Shown: piece after piece, positions 10,047 through 18,752 of the stretch
How positions within the stretch are numbered: position 1 is the stretch's first letter
Layout of the letters: each line of letters opens with the position of its first letter
Assembly: GCA_017994115.1 (NCBI GenBank)
Contig: JAGOLK010000010.1
Span: forward strand, 1 to 41,555
Source: Clostridia bacterium
GTDB taxonomy: Bacteria > Bacillota > Clostridia > Lutisporales > Lutisporaceae
Direction of reading: 5' to 3'
DNA: 41,555 bases
Notes under the pieces: model-generated
Database searches by the model: none
What the model saw: the letters and a program-made list of their open reading frames with translations, nothing else
Told to the model about the DNA's origin: nothing
Translations under genes and position numbers: made by a program

Positions 10047-11254
10047 TGAAAGTAAAAAGATATGTTGGGGAAACAGCCCAGGAAGCGATGCAGAAAGTAA
10101 AATCCGACTTGGGAAGAGACGCAATAATACTAAACACGAGGAAGATAAGAAAAAAAGGCCTGGCAGGTTTGTTTTCAAAGCCTCTTATTGAAGTAGTTGC
10201 AACAATAGATAATGACATCTCTTCAGGGGCAAGGGCAAATAATGCCAGAAATGAGCATACCATTGAAACAAATGAATTTATAAAGGAACTTAATGAGAAT
10301 TTGCAGGGCCAGAAGAATTCATTAAAGGACAATACAAAAAAACATAGTCATGCCGACGAAAAAGAGCTTATACAACAGGACTTCATGGAAATTAAGAACA
10401 TGCTGAACAAGGTTTATGACGCCGTAAAGGTGGATTATGAGAATACAAAATTATCGGATGTAGTGAAGAAGTATCTTAAAACCCTTGAGGACAATGAGGT
10501 TGACAAGGTAATCGTAAATGAGATTAAAGAGAAGCTTATGGAGACTTTGGACTCTGAAAAACAGCAAAGTGATGCAATTGTCAGAAATACTGTTTATAAC
10601 ATATTGATGAAATATGTTAAAGAACCGGAACCCTTTTCATTTGCGGGAGGAAAGAAAGTCATTATAGTCATAGGGCCTACAGGTGTAGGTAAGACAACCA
10701 CTCTTGCAAAGCTTGCAGCCAATATGGTTCTGAATGAGAAAAAAAGAGTAGGGCTTATTACTTCGGATACTTATAGAATTGCGGCGGTTGAGCAGCTTAA
10801 GACCTATAGTGAAATAATCGGAGTACCCCTATCAATAATATACACTCCGGGAGAGATTCTTAATGCCATAGAAAGCTATGCGGATAAAGATCTGATACTT
10901 GTTGATACTGCAGGCAGGAGCCATAAGGACAAATACCAGCTTATGGAATTAAAAACTCTTATAAAATCAAGCATCAACTATGAAGTATATTTGGTAATCA
11001 GTGCAACCACCAAGTTTTCCGATTGCATAGAAATAATAAAAAATTACAGTTTCCTGGATGACTATAAGCTGCTTTTTACAAAACTTGATGAAACCTCAGC
11101 CTTCGGAGTGATACTAAATGTTGCTTATATCACTAAGAAGCCGATTTCATATATCACCACCGGACAAAGTGTGCCTGATGACATTGAAATTGCCGATAAC
11201 GGCAAGATAATAAACTGTTTGTTGGGAGATAAGCTATATGAAAGATCAAGCTGA
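10046..11254 (+). CDS. flhF: Flagellar biosynthesis GTPase FlhF
   Basis: This 402-residue SRP-family GTPase helps set flagellar number and position. A basic N-terminal B domain ([19 protein letters not shown]) leads into a charged linker with coiled-coil character (about 70-160), an N domain and the NG GTPase domain. The P-loop GPTGVGKTTT is at about 210-219, followed by TSDTYRIAAVEQL and DTAGRS. The final FTKLDET motif supplies guanine recognition. ATG 10046 overlaps the flhA stop. The 3' end overlaps flhG by 17 bases, consistent with the FlhF-FlhG regulatory pair. Confidence 0.95.
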   Translation: MKVKRYVGETAQEAMQKVKSDLGRDAIILNTRKIRKKGLAGLFSKPLIEVVATIDNDISSGARANNARNEHTIETNEFIKELNENLQGQKNSLKDNTKKHSHADEKELIQQDFMEIKNMLNKVYDAVKVDYENTKLSDVVKKYLKTLEDNEVDKVIVNEIKEKLMETLDSEKQQSDAIVRNTVYNILMKYVKEPEPFSFAGGKKVIIVIGPTGVGKTTTLAKLAANMVLNEKKRVGLITSDTYRIAAVEQLKTYSEIIGVPLSIIYTPGEILNAIESYADKDLILVDTAGRSHKDKYQLMELKTLIKSSINYEVYLVISATTKFSDCIEIIKNYSFLDDYKLLFTKLDETSAFGVILNVAYITKKPISYITTGQSVPDDIEIADNGKIINCLLGDKLYERSS

Positions 11255-12140
11255 GAGATTAAGAGAAATAATTAGCAGCATAAAAAACTATAAAGACGAA
11301 GAAAATAGGACAGGCATACTTACAAATAAACCTGGTTCAAGAGTGATTGCAGTAACAAGCGGAAAAGGCGGGGTAGGAAAGACGAACTTTACTGTGAACC
11401 TCGGCATAAAATTTGCACAGATGGGCCTGAGGGTGGTAATAATCGATGCGGACCTGGGCCTTGCCAACGTGGATGTTGTTATGGGCAAAATGTCCAAGTA
11501 TAATTTGTCCGATGTAATAAACAGCAACAAGAACATACTTGAAATACTTGAAGAAGGTTATGAAGGGGTAAAATTCGTTTCCGGAGGATCCGGAGTTCAA
11601 GAGCTGGTGAAGCTGAACAGAACTCAGCTGGTGGACTTGCTGATGAAGCTGGGAAGGCTGGATGAGGAAGCAGATATTATATTAATTGATACGGGAGCAG
11701 GGCTTTCCGAAAACGTTATAAGCTTTGTGCATGCTGCACGGGAGGTCATATTGGTAACTACGCCGGAGCCCACCTCCATAACGGATGCTTATGCTCTGAT
11801 AAAAACCATTACCCACAAGGATAAAACAAAAAATATCAAAGTTGTGGTGAATAGAGCTGACAATGCGGCTGAAGCCTTCAACATCCTTGATAAACTAAAT
11901 GTCGTAACTCAAAAGTTCCTTGGAGTAAGACTGCAAAAACTCGGCTACATACTGAATGATACTTGTGTAACAAAGGCAGTCAAGATTCAGCAGCCATTTG
12001 TAATAAGCTTTGCCAGGAGTGAGGCATCAAGAAATATGAATGATATTGCCTTAACTCTGATGGATAATAAAGAACTGAATCCCAGCTCGGTTTCAGGAAT
12101 AAAAATGTTTATAAACAAACTTACCAGCTTATTCAATTAA
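11238..12140 (+). CDS. flhG: Flagellar number regulator FlhG, MinD-like ATPase (YlxH)
   Basis: This 300-residue ParA/MinD-family ATPase has a deviant Walker A motif (SGKGGVGKTN, from residue 41), then DADLGLANVDV and DTGAGLS. The N-terminal extension (residues 1-35, containing LREIISSIKN) resembles the FlhG segment that stimulates FlhF GTPase activity. FlhG antagonises FlhF and limits flagellar number. A hydrophobic-basic C-terminal helix (IKMFINKLTSLF) could be the MinD-like membrane targeting sequence. ATG 11238 lies inside the flhF end behind GGGAGATAAG. Confidence 0.94.
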   Translation: MKDQAERLREIISSIKNYKDEENRTGILTNKPGSRVIAVTSGKGGVGKTNFTVNLGIKFAQMGLRVVIIDADLGLANVDVVMGKMSKYNLSDVINSNKNILEILEEGYEGVKFVSGGSGVQELVKLNRTQLVDLLMKLGRLDEEADIILIDTGAGLSENVISFVHAAREVILVTTPEPTSITDAYALIKTITHKDKTKNIKVVVNRADNAAEAFNILDKLNVVTQKFLGVRLQKLGYILNDTCVTKAVKIQQPFVISFARSEASRNMNDIALTLMDNKELNPSSVSGIKMFINKLTSLFN

Positions 12141-12170
12141 TTAATCTGCTTTGTCAATTGCAGCTATGAA

Positions 12171-12199
12171 TTTACACACCATTTATTTGCACTTATAAT
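12171..12199 (+). promoter_or_regulatory. Candidate SigA promoter before the PilZ gene
   Basis: A TTTACA box at 12171-12176 and a perfect TATAAT at 12194-12199 are separated by 17 bases. This is the best -35/-10 pair in the fla/che part of the window, and it lies in the only sizeable gap there (12141-12216). The predicted transcription start, near 12206, falls within the AAGGAGA ribosome binding site of the next gene. A transcript from it would have almost no leader, which lowers confidence that it is the real start. Confidence 0.45.
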
Positions 12200-12216
12200 T
12201 CATAAGGAGAATTATT

Positions 12217-12891
12217 ATGAAGTACTTAAAGAAATATTTCAATATAGGAGATAAAGTACAGATAGAATATTGGGATCCGGTAGGGGAATTAAGGCAATAC
12301 GTAAGCCAGGTAGTTGATATTCATGACGGTCAAGATGAAAAATTTATTGATGTACTGATACCGATATATAAGAACATGGATGTGAATATCAGGCAGGGCA
12401 CTATTCTGAAGCTTATCGTATTTAAGGGAGATGCAATTTATGAAATCAGAACCATATTATTTAAAAAGCTTTTTGGAAGTATTCCCCTTCTTAGGCTCAA
12501 GGCGACTTCTGAAGTAATAAAAAAACAGAGAAGAGACTATTACAGGCTGAAAATATTCAGAGAAATAGAAGCCAGGCTGGTGATTGACCCTGAAGAGAAA
12601 AAGTATGGTGAAAAGTTTAAATGCAATATCCAGGACATAAGTGCAGGAGGGCTTATGTTCAGTTCAAGAGAATATTTCAATCAAAATGATTTATTGGAGT
12701 TTGCCCTCGACCTTAATGGAATGATAAAGGTTGTGAAGGGAGTAATCGTACGCCGAACCCTTAACGAGAGCTACAGAGCCCCCTATTCCTATGGAGTACA
12801 GTATGTAGATTTGAATCCGGCAGACATTAATGCAATTACAAAGTTTATATTTGAAGAACAGCGCAGATTGATTAAAAAGGGGTTGATTTAA
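12217..12891 (+). CDS. PilZ-domain c-di-GMP binding protein, YcgR/YpfA-like
   Basis: This 224-residue protein has an N-terminal YcgR-like beta domain (about 5-95) and a C-terminal PilZ domain (about 104-215). The PilZ c-di-GMP signature is complete: the RRDYYR stretch gives RxxxR, and DISAGGLMF gives the D/NxSxxG motif. By family knowledge such proteins bind c-di-GMP and act as a flagellar brake on the stator or switch. Its location between flhG and cheB supports motility control. ATG 12217 follows ATAAGGAGAATT. One base separates it from cheB. Confidence 0.9.
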   Translation: MKYLKKYFNIGDKVQIEYWDPVGELRQYVSQVVDIHDGQDEKFIDVLIPIYKNMDVNIRQGTILKLIVFKGDAIYEIRTILFKKLFGSIPLLRLKATSEVIKKQRRDYYRLKIFREIEARLVIDPEEKKYGEKFKCNIQDISAGGLMFSSREYFNQNDLLEFALDLNGMIKVVKGVIVRRTLNESYRAPYSYGVQYVDLNPADINAITKFIFEEQRRLIKKGLI

Positions 12892-12892
12892 T

Positions 12893-13975
12893 ATGCTTAC
12901 CCAAAAAGAAAAGATAAGAGTACTTATCGTAGACGATTCAGCATTTATGAGAGTAATGATTTCCGACATGCTTAAAAGCGATGCTGATATTGAAGTAGCA
13001 GGTACAGCACGAAACGGCAAAGAAGGGTTGGAAAAAGCAATACTATTGAAGCCGGATATTATCACGCTTGATATTGAAATGCCGGTAATGAATGGGCTTG
13101 AGGCTCTTGTTGAGCTTATGAAGCTTAAGCCTGTACCAAAGGTTATAATACTGTCCAGCCTTAGCTATGAAAGCGGAGAAGCTGCGATTAAAGCATTTGA
13201 ATTGGGTGCTCTTGATTATGTTGTAAAACCGGTTCGATCATTAATAACAATTGATGCGGAACAGATGAGGGAAGAGTTAATCAATAAAATAAAATCCATA
13301 TGCTGGTCAAAGACGGGGTATTTCCCTCAGATAAAACCAGAATACAAGCTGCCTTCTGTTGACAAGAAGGTTAAACATAAAAGCAGATCCGATGAATACC
13401 TGAAATACATTGTAGCCATAGGTACTTCCACAGGAGGGCCCAAAGCGCTCCAGGAGGTCGTGACAAAGCTTCCTGAGGATATACCTGCCGCAGTACTTAT
13501 AGTACAGCATATGCCTCCGGGCTTTACAAAATCCCTTGCAAACAGGTTGGATAGCTTGTCGGAGATAAATGTAAAAGAGGCGGAGGACGGTGATGTACTA
13601 ACGTCAGGTTGGGCTTATGTAGCTCCGGGTAACTATCATATGCTTGTAAAAAGCCATGAGGATAATAAGTACAAAATTCTTCTGAACAGTGAGGCACCGG
13701 AAAATGGGCACAGGCCTTCAGTAAATGTTATGATGAAATCAGTGGCAGAAACAGGGCATGACAAAATTATTGCGGTCATTATGACAGGTATGGGAAGTGA
13801 CGGAAGTGAAGGAATTTTGGAAATAAAGAACGCAGGAGGAAAAACAATTGCACAGGATGAAAGAACCTGCGTGGTTTACGGAATGCCAAAATCAGCAGTT
13901 AATACAGGCGCTATCGATACTATAGCTCCTTTACACGGGATTACGGGAGAAATATTAAAATGCATGGGGGTGTAA
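12893..13975 (+). CDS. cheB: Chemotaxis response regulator protein-glutamate methylesterase CheB
   Basis: This 360-residue two-domain enzyme has an N-terminal receiver (D14-D15 acidic pair, phospho-acceptor D60 in ITLDIEMPVMNG). A linker leads to a C-terminal methylesterase/deamidase (about 165-355). The catalytic residues are visible as the Ser in GTSTGGPKAL, the His in VQHMPPGFT and the Asp in MTGMGSDG. It removes methyl groups from chemoreceptors when phosphorylated by CheA. No cheR is seen in the window. ATG 12893 follows AAAAAGGGGTTG. Confidence 0.96.
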   Translation: MLTQKEKIRVLIVDDSAFMRVMISDMLKSDADIEVAGTARNGKEGLEKAILLKPDIITLDIEMPVMNGLEALVELMKLKPVPKVIILSSLSYESGEAAIKAFELGALDYVVKPVRSLITIDAEQMREELINKIKSICWSKTGYFPQIKPEYKLPSVDKKVKHKSRSDEYLKYIVAIGTSTGGPKALQEVVTKLPEDIPAAVLIVQHMPPGFTKSLANRLDSLSEINVKEAEDGDVLTSGWAYVAPGNYHMLVKSHEDNKYKILLNSEAPENGHRPSVNVMMKSVAETGHDKIIAVIMTGMGSDGSEGILEIKNAGGKTIAQDERTCVVYGMPKSAVNTGAIDTIAPLHGITGEILKCMGV

Positions 13976-13979
13976 TACT

Positions 13980-15995
13980 TTGGACGTGAATCAGTACTTG
14001 GAAATATTTATTGAAGAATCCTTGGAACACTTGCAGGAATTGAATCAAAACCTGTTGAGCCTGGAAACAAATCCTGGCGATATGAAAACACTTAATGAGA
14101 TCTTCAGAGTTGCTCATACATTAAAGGGTATGGCCGGTACAATGGGATTTACAGGGATTGCTAATCTGACTCATCAGATGGAAAACGTTCTGGATGCAAT
14201 AAGAACCGGTAATATTGAAGTGAATTCCTCTATGATTGACATTCTGTTTGAATGCCTTGATTATCTTAGTAATTCCATAAATACCATATCCGCTACCGGA
14301 AAAGAAAGCAGCAGTAATGTAAATTCTATTATCGCAGGCCTTAATGGTATGCTGGCGAAAAAGCCTGAAGCAGAAGCATCTGACACAGCCGATAAGAAAG
14401 AACCTGAGGAAAGCAAAATGAAGTTTAATCAATATGATGATAATATTATCAGGAAGGCTGTGCAGCAAAACCATGGAGTATATAAAATTACGGTGGTGCT
14501 GGCCAAAGACTGCATGCTGAAATCAGCAAGAGCTTTTCTGGTATTTCAGACAGTTGAGAGATATGCGGAGATTTTCAAGTCAGAGCCGAAGGTTGAAGAT
14601 ATTGAAGACGAAAAATTCGATAACGAATTTACAATTGCAATAATTACCAAAGAAACTGAGGCTTTGATCAGGAAAGAGCTTGAATCCATTTCCGAAGTAA
14701 CCGAAGTCATATTTGAAAGGATTGAAGTTTCTGAAGAACTAGACGTTAAAGATATCGATGAGATTACTAATGAAGAAAAGGAGACATTAAAGTACTCAAT
14801 TGAAGACAAAGAAAACGGAGATTACATACAAGGCAAAAAGGCCAGAATGGGAAAGACAGTAAGGGTGGATATCGACAGGCTGGATAAGCTTATGAACCTG
14901 GTAAGCGAACTGATAATTATAAAAACCAGACTTGAGGGAGTTGGAACTGATTCAAAGAATCAGGATATGATAGAAGCAGTGGAATACCTTGAAAGGATTA
15001 CTACCAACCTGCATGATGCAGTAATGAAAGTAAGAATGGTTCCCATAGAAAGAGTGTTCAACAGGTTCCCCAGAATGGTAAGAGACCTTGCGAAGAGCCT
15101 TTCCAAGGATATTATCCTTAACATGTCGGGTGAAGATACAGAACTGGACAGGACTGTCATAGACGAAATAGGCGACCCGCTTATACATTTGATAAGAAAC
15201 TCCATCGATCATGGAATTGAAGAAAAAGAAGAAAGGATTAAAAATAACAAGCCGGCTAACGGAACAGTCAACCTAAGGGCATATCAGGACGGCAACAGCG
15301 TAGTTATAGAAGTGGAAGACGATGGAGCAGGAATAGACATTGAAAAGATAAAACGAAAGGCAGTAGAAAGAGGCATTTTGACAAGCAGTGAAGCAGATGA
15401 CCTGGATGAGAAAAGTGCAATTGAACTGCTTTTCAATCCCGGCTTCAGTACTGCAGACAAGGTTTCAGGCCTTTCCGGCAGAGGAGTGGGACTGGATGTT
15501 GTCAAGACAAAAATCGAATCTCTTAACGGATTGGTTGAGGTTGAGAACTATAGGGGAAAAGGAAGCAAATTTATTATCAGATTGCCTTTAACACTTGCAA
15601 TTATACAGGCACTGCTTGTAAATATCGGTGAAGAGAAATTTGCAATACCTCTCAATGTAATAAGGGATATAATTGATATTGAAGCATCTACAATCAGAAA
15701 TGTACATGGACAGGATGTAGTATTAAACAGGGGCAATGTTCTGCCGATAGTAAGGATTGCAAAGATGCTTGGTGTTATAAATGCATCCAGTGATGACAGC
15801 GATCAATTGACTGCCGTAGTTGTAAAAAAAGGCGAAAAGAATGCTGCATTTATTGTGGACAGCCTTATGGGGCAGCAGGAAATAGTCATAAAAACTCTTG
15901 GAAAGTTCTTGTCAGGTATTAGAAATATAGCAGGGGCAACTATACTTGGGGATGGACAGGTTGCACTGATAATTGATTCAAATTCACTGATATAA
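13980..15995 (+). CDS. cheA: Chemotaxis histidine kinase CheA
   Basis: This 671-residue kinase has the full P1-P5 layout. The P1 HPt domain carries the phospho-acceptor H46 in AHTLKGMAG. A P2 CheY/CheB-docking domain spans about 145-255. P3 dimerization begins near VDIDRLDKLMNLVSELII. The P4 ATPase has LIRNSIDHGIE, DDGAGID and GRGVGLDVVK. The P5 CheW-like domain covers about 535-670. It autophosphorylates under receptor control and passes phosphate to CheY and CheB. The start is TTG at 13980, 4 bases after the cheB stop, with GGGGGTG upstream. Confidence 0.96.
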   Translation: MDVNQYLEIFIEESLEHLQELNQNLLSLETNPGDMKTLNEIFRVAHTLKGMAGTMGFTGIANLTHQMENVLDAIRTGNIEVNSSMIDILFECLDYLSNSINTISATGKESSSNVNSIIAGLNGMLAKKPEAEASDTADKKEPEESKMKFNQYDDNIIRKAVQQNHGVYKITVVLAKDCMLKSARAFLVFQTVERYAEIFKSEPKVEDIEDEKFDNEFTIAIITKETEALIRKELESISEVTEVIFERIEVSEELDVKDIDEITNEEKETLKYSIEDKENGDYIQGKKARMGKTVRVDIDRLDKLMNLVSELIIIKTRLEGVGTDSKNQDMIEAVEYLERITTNLHDAVMKVRMVPIERVFNRFPRMVRDLAKSLSKDIILNMSGEDTELDRTVIDEIGDPLIHLIRNSIDHGIEEKEERIKNNKPANGTVNLRAYQDGNSVVIEVEDDGAGIDIEKIKRKAVERGILTSSEADDLDEKSAIELLFNPGFSTADKVSGLSGRGVGLDVVKTKIESLNGLVEVENYRGKGSKFIIRLPLTLAIIQALLVNIGEEKFAIPLNVIRDIIDIEASTIRNVHGQDVVLNRGNVLPIVRIAKMLGVINASSDDSDQLTAVVVKKGEKNAAFIVDSLMGQQEIVIKTLGKFLSGIRNIAGATILGDGQVALIIDSNSLI

Positions 15996-16008
15996 GGAGG
16001 TGTTTCTT

Positions 16009-16452
16009 TTGGAAACAGCAACATTTGCACGGCAATTTGTAATATTCAAATTGGAGAATGAAGAATATGGAATTGACATACTGAGGGTAAAAGAAATCAA
16101 AGAAATGATGAGTATTACAAGAGTTCCGAATACCGCTCATTATGTGAGAGGCGTTATTAACCTAAGAGGAGAAGTGATACCGGTAATTGACCTGCGCAAA
16201 AGATTCAACCTGCCCGAAGGAAAAGACAGCAACAATACCCGTATAATAATAGTATCAGTGGATGATATTATCGTAGGGTTTACAGCCGATTATTCATCCG
16301 AAGTGGTTGAGATAAGCAGCGATGCGATAGAAGAAGCACCGGATGGTGTCGGCAGCGTGGATCAAGGTTATATATCCGGTATAGGTAAAGTGGGTGAGAG
16401 GCTTATCATATTGTTGGATATCGTGAAAATAGTCACTAATCCGGCTGTTTAA
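16009..16452 (+). CDS. cheW: Chemotaxis coupling protein CheW
   Basis: This 147-residue single CheW domain couples receptors to CheA. Recognisable segments are FVIFKLENEEYGIDI, VKEIKEMMSITRVPNT and GVINLRGEVIPVIDLRKRF. The AAGGAGGTG at 15994-16002 is the ribosome binding site. I therefore place the start at TTG 16009, 6 bases downstream, rather than at the GTG (16000) embedded in the site itself. The gene is 13 bases after cheA. Confidence 0.95.
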   Translation: METATFARQFVIFKLENEEYGIDILRVKEIKEMMSITRVPNTAHYVRGVINLRGEVIPVIDLRKRFNLPEGKDSNNTRIIIVSVDDIIVGFTADYSSEVVEISSDAIEEAPDGVGSVDQGYISGIGKVGERLIILLDIVKIVTNPAV

Positions 16453-16466
16453 AAAGGGTGAGTAAA

Positions 16467-17081
16467 ATGGGAATATCAATTGAAGAACTTAATAGCCTGC
16501 AAATTGATGTTTTAAAGGAAATCGGAAACATCGGTGCCGGAAATGCAGCAACAGCCTTGTCAAAAATGATATCAAAGAGAATTGATATGGACGTTCCCAA
16601 GGTAAATATCCTTGAGTTTAAGAATGTTGCGGAGTTAGTCGGAGGGCCCGAGACGGAGGTAGTCGGCATTTATTTTAAAGTAAATGGGGATATTACCGGG
16701 AGCATTATGGTTCTGGTTGACAAAAAATCGGCAAAAATGCTTGCAAACTTGCTTATGGGCAGAGATAGCAACGGAGATGACCTGGATGAGATGGATTTAT
16801 CAGCATTGCAGGAAGTGGGGAACATACTTTCGGGTTCCTATCTGTCCTCATTGTCAACTTTGACAAATTTGAACCTGACTATGTCTGTGCCTTCTTTGGC
16901 AATAGATATGGCAGGAGCAATAATAAGCGTACCCGTTATACTTTTCGGACAGGTCGGCGACAGGGTAATGCTTATTGAAACTGACTTATTTGAAGGTACA
17001 TACCATGTAAAGAGCAATTTCTTTTTAATACCTGACGAGGATTCTTTTGAGATTCTTCTTAAGAGCTTGGGAGTATTTTAA
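16467..17081 (+). CDS. cheC: CheY-P phosphatase CheC
   Basis: This 204-residue protein has two pseudo-symmetric phosphatase motifs, DVLKEIGN (about 12-19) and SALQEVGN (about 112-119). Both are followed at the correct 22-residue spacing by Pro, so both active sites look intact. CheC dephosphorylates CheY-P and binds CheD, which links adaptation to CheY-P level. ATG 16467 is chosen because AAAAAGGGTGAG lies just before it; an in-frame GTG at 16458 falls inside that site. The stop is followed one base later by the cheD ATG. Confidence 0.95.
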   Translation: MGISIEELNSLQIDVLKEIGNIGAGNAATALSKMISKRIDMDVPKVNILEFKNVAELVGGPETEVVGIYFKVNGDITGSIMVLVDKKSAKMLANLLMGRDSNGDDLDEMDLSALQEVGNILSGSYLSSLSTLTNLNLTMSVPSLAIDMAGAIISVPVILFGQVGDRVMLIETDLFEGTYHVKSNFFLIPDEDSFEILLKSLGVF

Positions 17082-17082
17082 T

Positions 17083-17568
17083 ATGATCGATATAGTTAAG
17101 GTTGGGATGGCAGATTTGAATACGACATTTTGTCCCGGAGTGCTTACTACCCTGGGGCTTGGTTCTTGTGTAGGAATCTGCCTGTATGACCCTTCAACTA
17201 AGATTGCAGGGATGGTGCATATTATGCTCCCCAGCAGCGCTCAGATAAAGAACAACAGCAATGAAGCGAAATTCGCAGATACAGGTATTGTAAAATTAAT
17301 GACAGAAATGATAAAAATCGGTGCAAAACGGAACAAGCTTGTCAGTAAGATAGCCGGAGGGGCGCAGATGTTCAATTTCAATGATACCAGTGAAGTAATG
17401 AGAATAGGTTTAAGAAATGTCACAGCTACAAAGGAAACTCTTAAAATGTTGAATATTCCGCTTATTTCGGAGGACACCGGAGGGAACTATGGGCGTACTA
17501 TTGAATTATATTCAAAAACTGGTATATTATTAATAAAAACCATAGGCTATGGAACGAAGCAGATTTAG
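17083..17568 (+). CDS. cheD: Chemoreceptor glutamine deamidase CheD
   Basis: This 161-residue enzyme deamidates receptor glutamines and is the partner of CheC. The catalytic Cys is C29 in LGLGSCVGICLYD, with H46 in GMVHIMLP and T23 nearby. This matches the Cys-His-Thr set known for Thermotoga CheD, offset by two residues. ATG 17083 follows GGGAG at about 9 bases. Longer in-frame starts inside cheC lack a suitable ribosome binding site. CheB, CheC and CheD together indicate the Bacillus-type adaptation system. Confidence 0.95.
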   Translation: MIDIVKVGMADLNTTFCPGVLTTLGLGSCVGICLYDPSTKIAGMVHIMLPSSAQIKNNSNEAKFADTGIVKLMTEMIKIGAKRNKLVSKIAGGAQMFNFNDTSEVMRIGLRNVTATKETLKMLNIPLISEDTGGNYGRTIELYSKTGILLIKTIGYGTKQI

Positions 17569-17601
17569 ATATGTCCGGTATTGTGAATGTGGGGTTTCAA
17601 T

Positions 17602-17970
17602 ATGAGAATATCTGATTTTATACCAATTTTAATAGTTATAACCGCACTTATTGTTACTGTAACACTAGGTATATGCAACAATATAGATTTTTCCGAACTG
17701 ATGATAAGATGTATGGCTGTTACCATAGTATTTGGTATATTTGGTTCATTGATAACAAAAACTGTTTTGAATCTTATTGAATATTACAGAGTGAGCATAC
17801 ATATCCAGGATAAAGGCGGAACGGTGTCGGCAACGGGAAGTAAACTGGACATAAAAGTGCCTCCTTTGGATGATGAAGCACTGGAAGCAATCGATTATGA
17901 CAGTGACAATGAATTTATTGAAGTTAATCCTGCCGATTTGAGCAAATACATCAATAGCAATACGGATTAA
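17602..17970 (+). CDS. Small membrane protein of the fla/che operon, unknown function
   Basis: I do not recognise a named family. The 122-residue product has two membrane helices (about 7-26 and 35-57). A soluble tail follows with a short beta-like segment (VSIHIQDKGGTVSATGSKLDIKV in pieces around 66-88) and a strongly acidic end containing LDDEALEAIDYDSDNE. I chose ATG 17602 because TGTGGGGT precedes it; an upstream ATG at 17587 lacks a site. Its place between cheD and sigD suggests a motility-linked role, but no activity can be read from sequence. Confidence 0.75.
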   Translation: MRISDFIPILIVITALIVTVTLGICNNIDFSELMIRCMAVTIVFGIFGSLITKTVLNLIEYYRVSIHIQDKGGTVSATGSKLDIKVPPLDDEALEAIDYDSDNEFIEVNPADLSKYINSNTD

Positions 17971-18001
17971 CTTATACTACTGCACGGAGGTAATAACCGA
18001 A

Positions 18002-18736
18002 ATGGTCAATCTTTGGGAAGTATATTCCAGGACGAAAGCTGCGGAAATTAGAGAGGAATTAATACTTAAATATACATATATAGTTAAATATGTTGCGGGA
18101 AGACTATATTCAAGTTACGGAAACAATGTAGAATTTGATGACCTTGTCAGCTATGGTATATTTGGATTAATAGATGCAATTGACAAATATGATATTGCAA
18201 GAGGAGTTAAATTTGAAACTTATGCACAGCTTAGAATAAGAGGTTCTATTATAGATCACTTGAGGGAAATAGACTGGCTTCCCCGTTCGATAAGACAAAA
18301 ATCCAAAGAACTGGAGAAATCATACAATGACTTGGAAAGCAGGCTTGGCAGGCCTGCTACCGATGAGGAGATGGCGGAAAGCTTTGGATTATCGGTGGAA
18401 GAATTCCAAAAGAAGATACAGAATATCACCACTTATTCTGTAGTATCCCTGGATGATTTGCTGGAACAGAAAAGAGAAATTATCAGCAATGAAGCGGACA
18501 AGCATTCCGAAACTCCTGAAAATGTGATTGAAGATAAGGAAATGAAAGAGATACTTGCAGATGCAATAAGCGCTTTACCAGAAAAAGAAAAAAAGGTAGT
18601 ATCACTATACTACTATGACGAGCTTACATATAAAGAGATAGGAAAGCTGTTGAATATTTCGGAATCAAGAGTTTCACAACTTCATACAAAAGCAATCATT
18701 CGGCTTAAGAACAAGTTAAAAATTGCATTTGAATGA
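18002..18736 (+). CDS. sigD: RNA polymerase sigma factor for flagellar genes, SigD/FliA (sigma-28)
   Basis: This 244-residue sigma-70 family protein belongs to the FliA/WhiG type. Region 2 contains VEFDDLVSYGIFGLIDAIDKYD and FETYAQLRIRGSIIDHLRE-type residues. Region 3 follows, with RPATDEEMAESFGLS. Region 4 ends in LTYKEIGKLLNISESRVSQLHTKA. It directs late flagellar and chemotaxis promoters and is normally held by FlgM, which is not in this window. ATG 18002 follows CACGGAGGTAATAACCGA. The position near the end of the operon matches B. subtilis. Confidence 0.96.
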   Translation: MVNLWEVYSRTKAAEIREELILKYTYIVKYVAGRLYSSYGNNVEFDDLVSYGIFGLIDAIDKYDIARGVKFETYAQLRIRGSIIDHLREIDWLPRSIRQKSKELEKSYNDLESRLGRPATDEEMAESFGLSVEEFQKKIQNITTYSVVSLDDLLEQKREIISNEADKHSETPENVIEDKEMKEILADAISALPEKEKKVVSLYYYDELTYKEIGKLLNISESRVSQLHTKAIIRLKNKLKIAFE

Positions 18737-18752
18737 TAGGATGGTGATAATA

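Noticed and set aside
11188-11203. GCCGATAA-like string in flhF (also in cheA near 14389 and polC near 31048), recalling a sigma-28 -10 box
   Set aside because: No TAAA box lies about 15 bases upstream and all sites are inside coding sequence.
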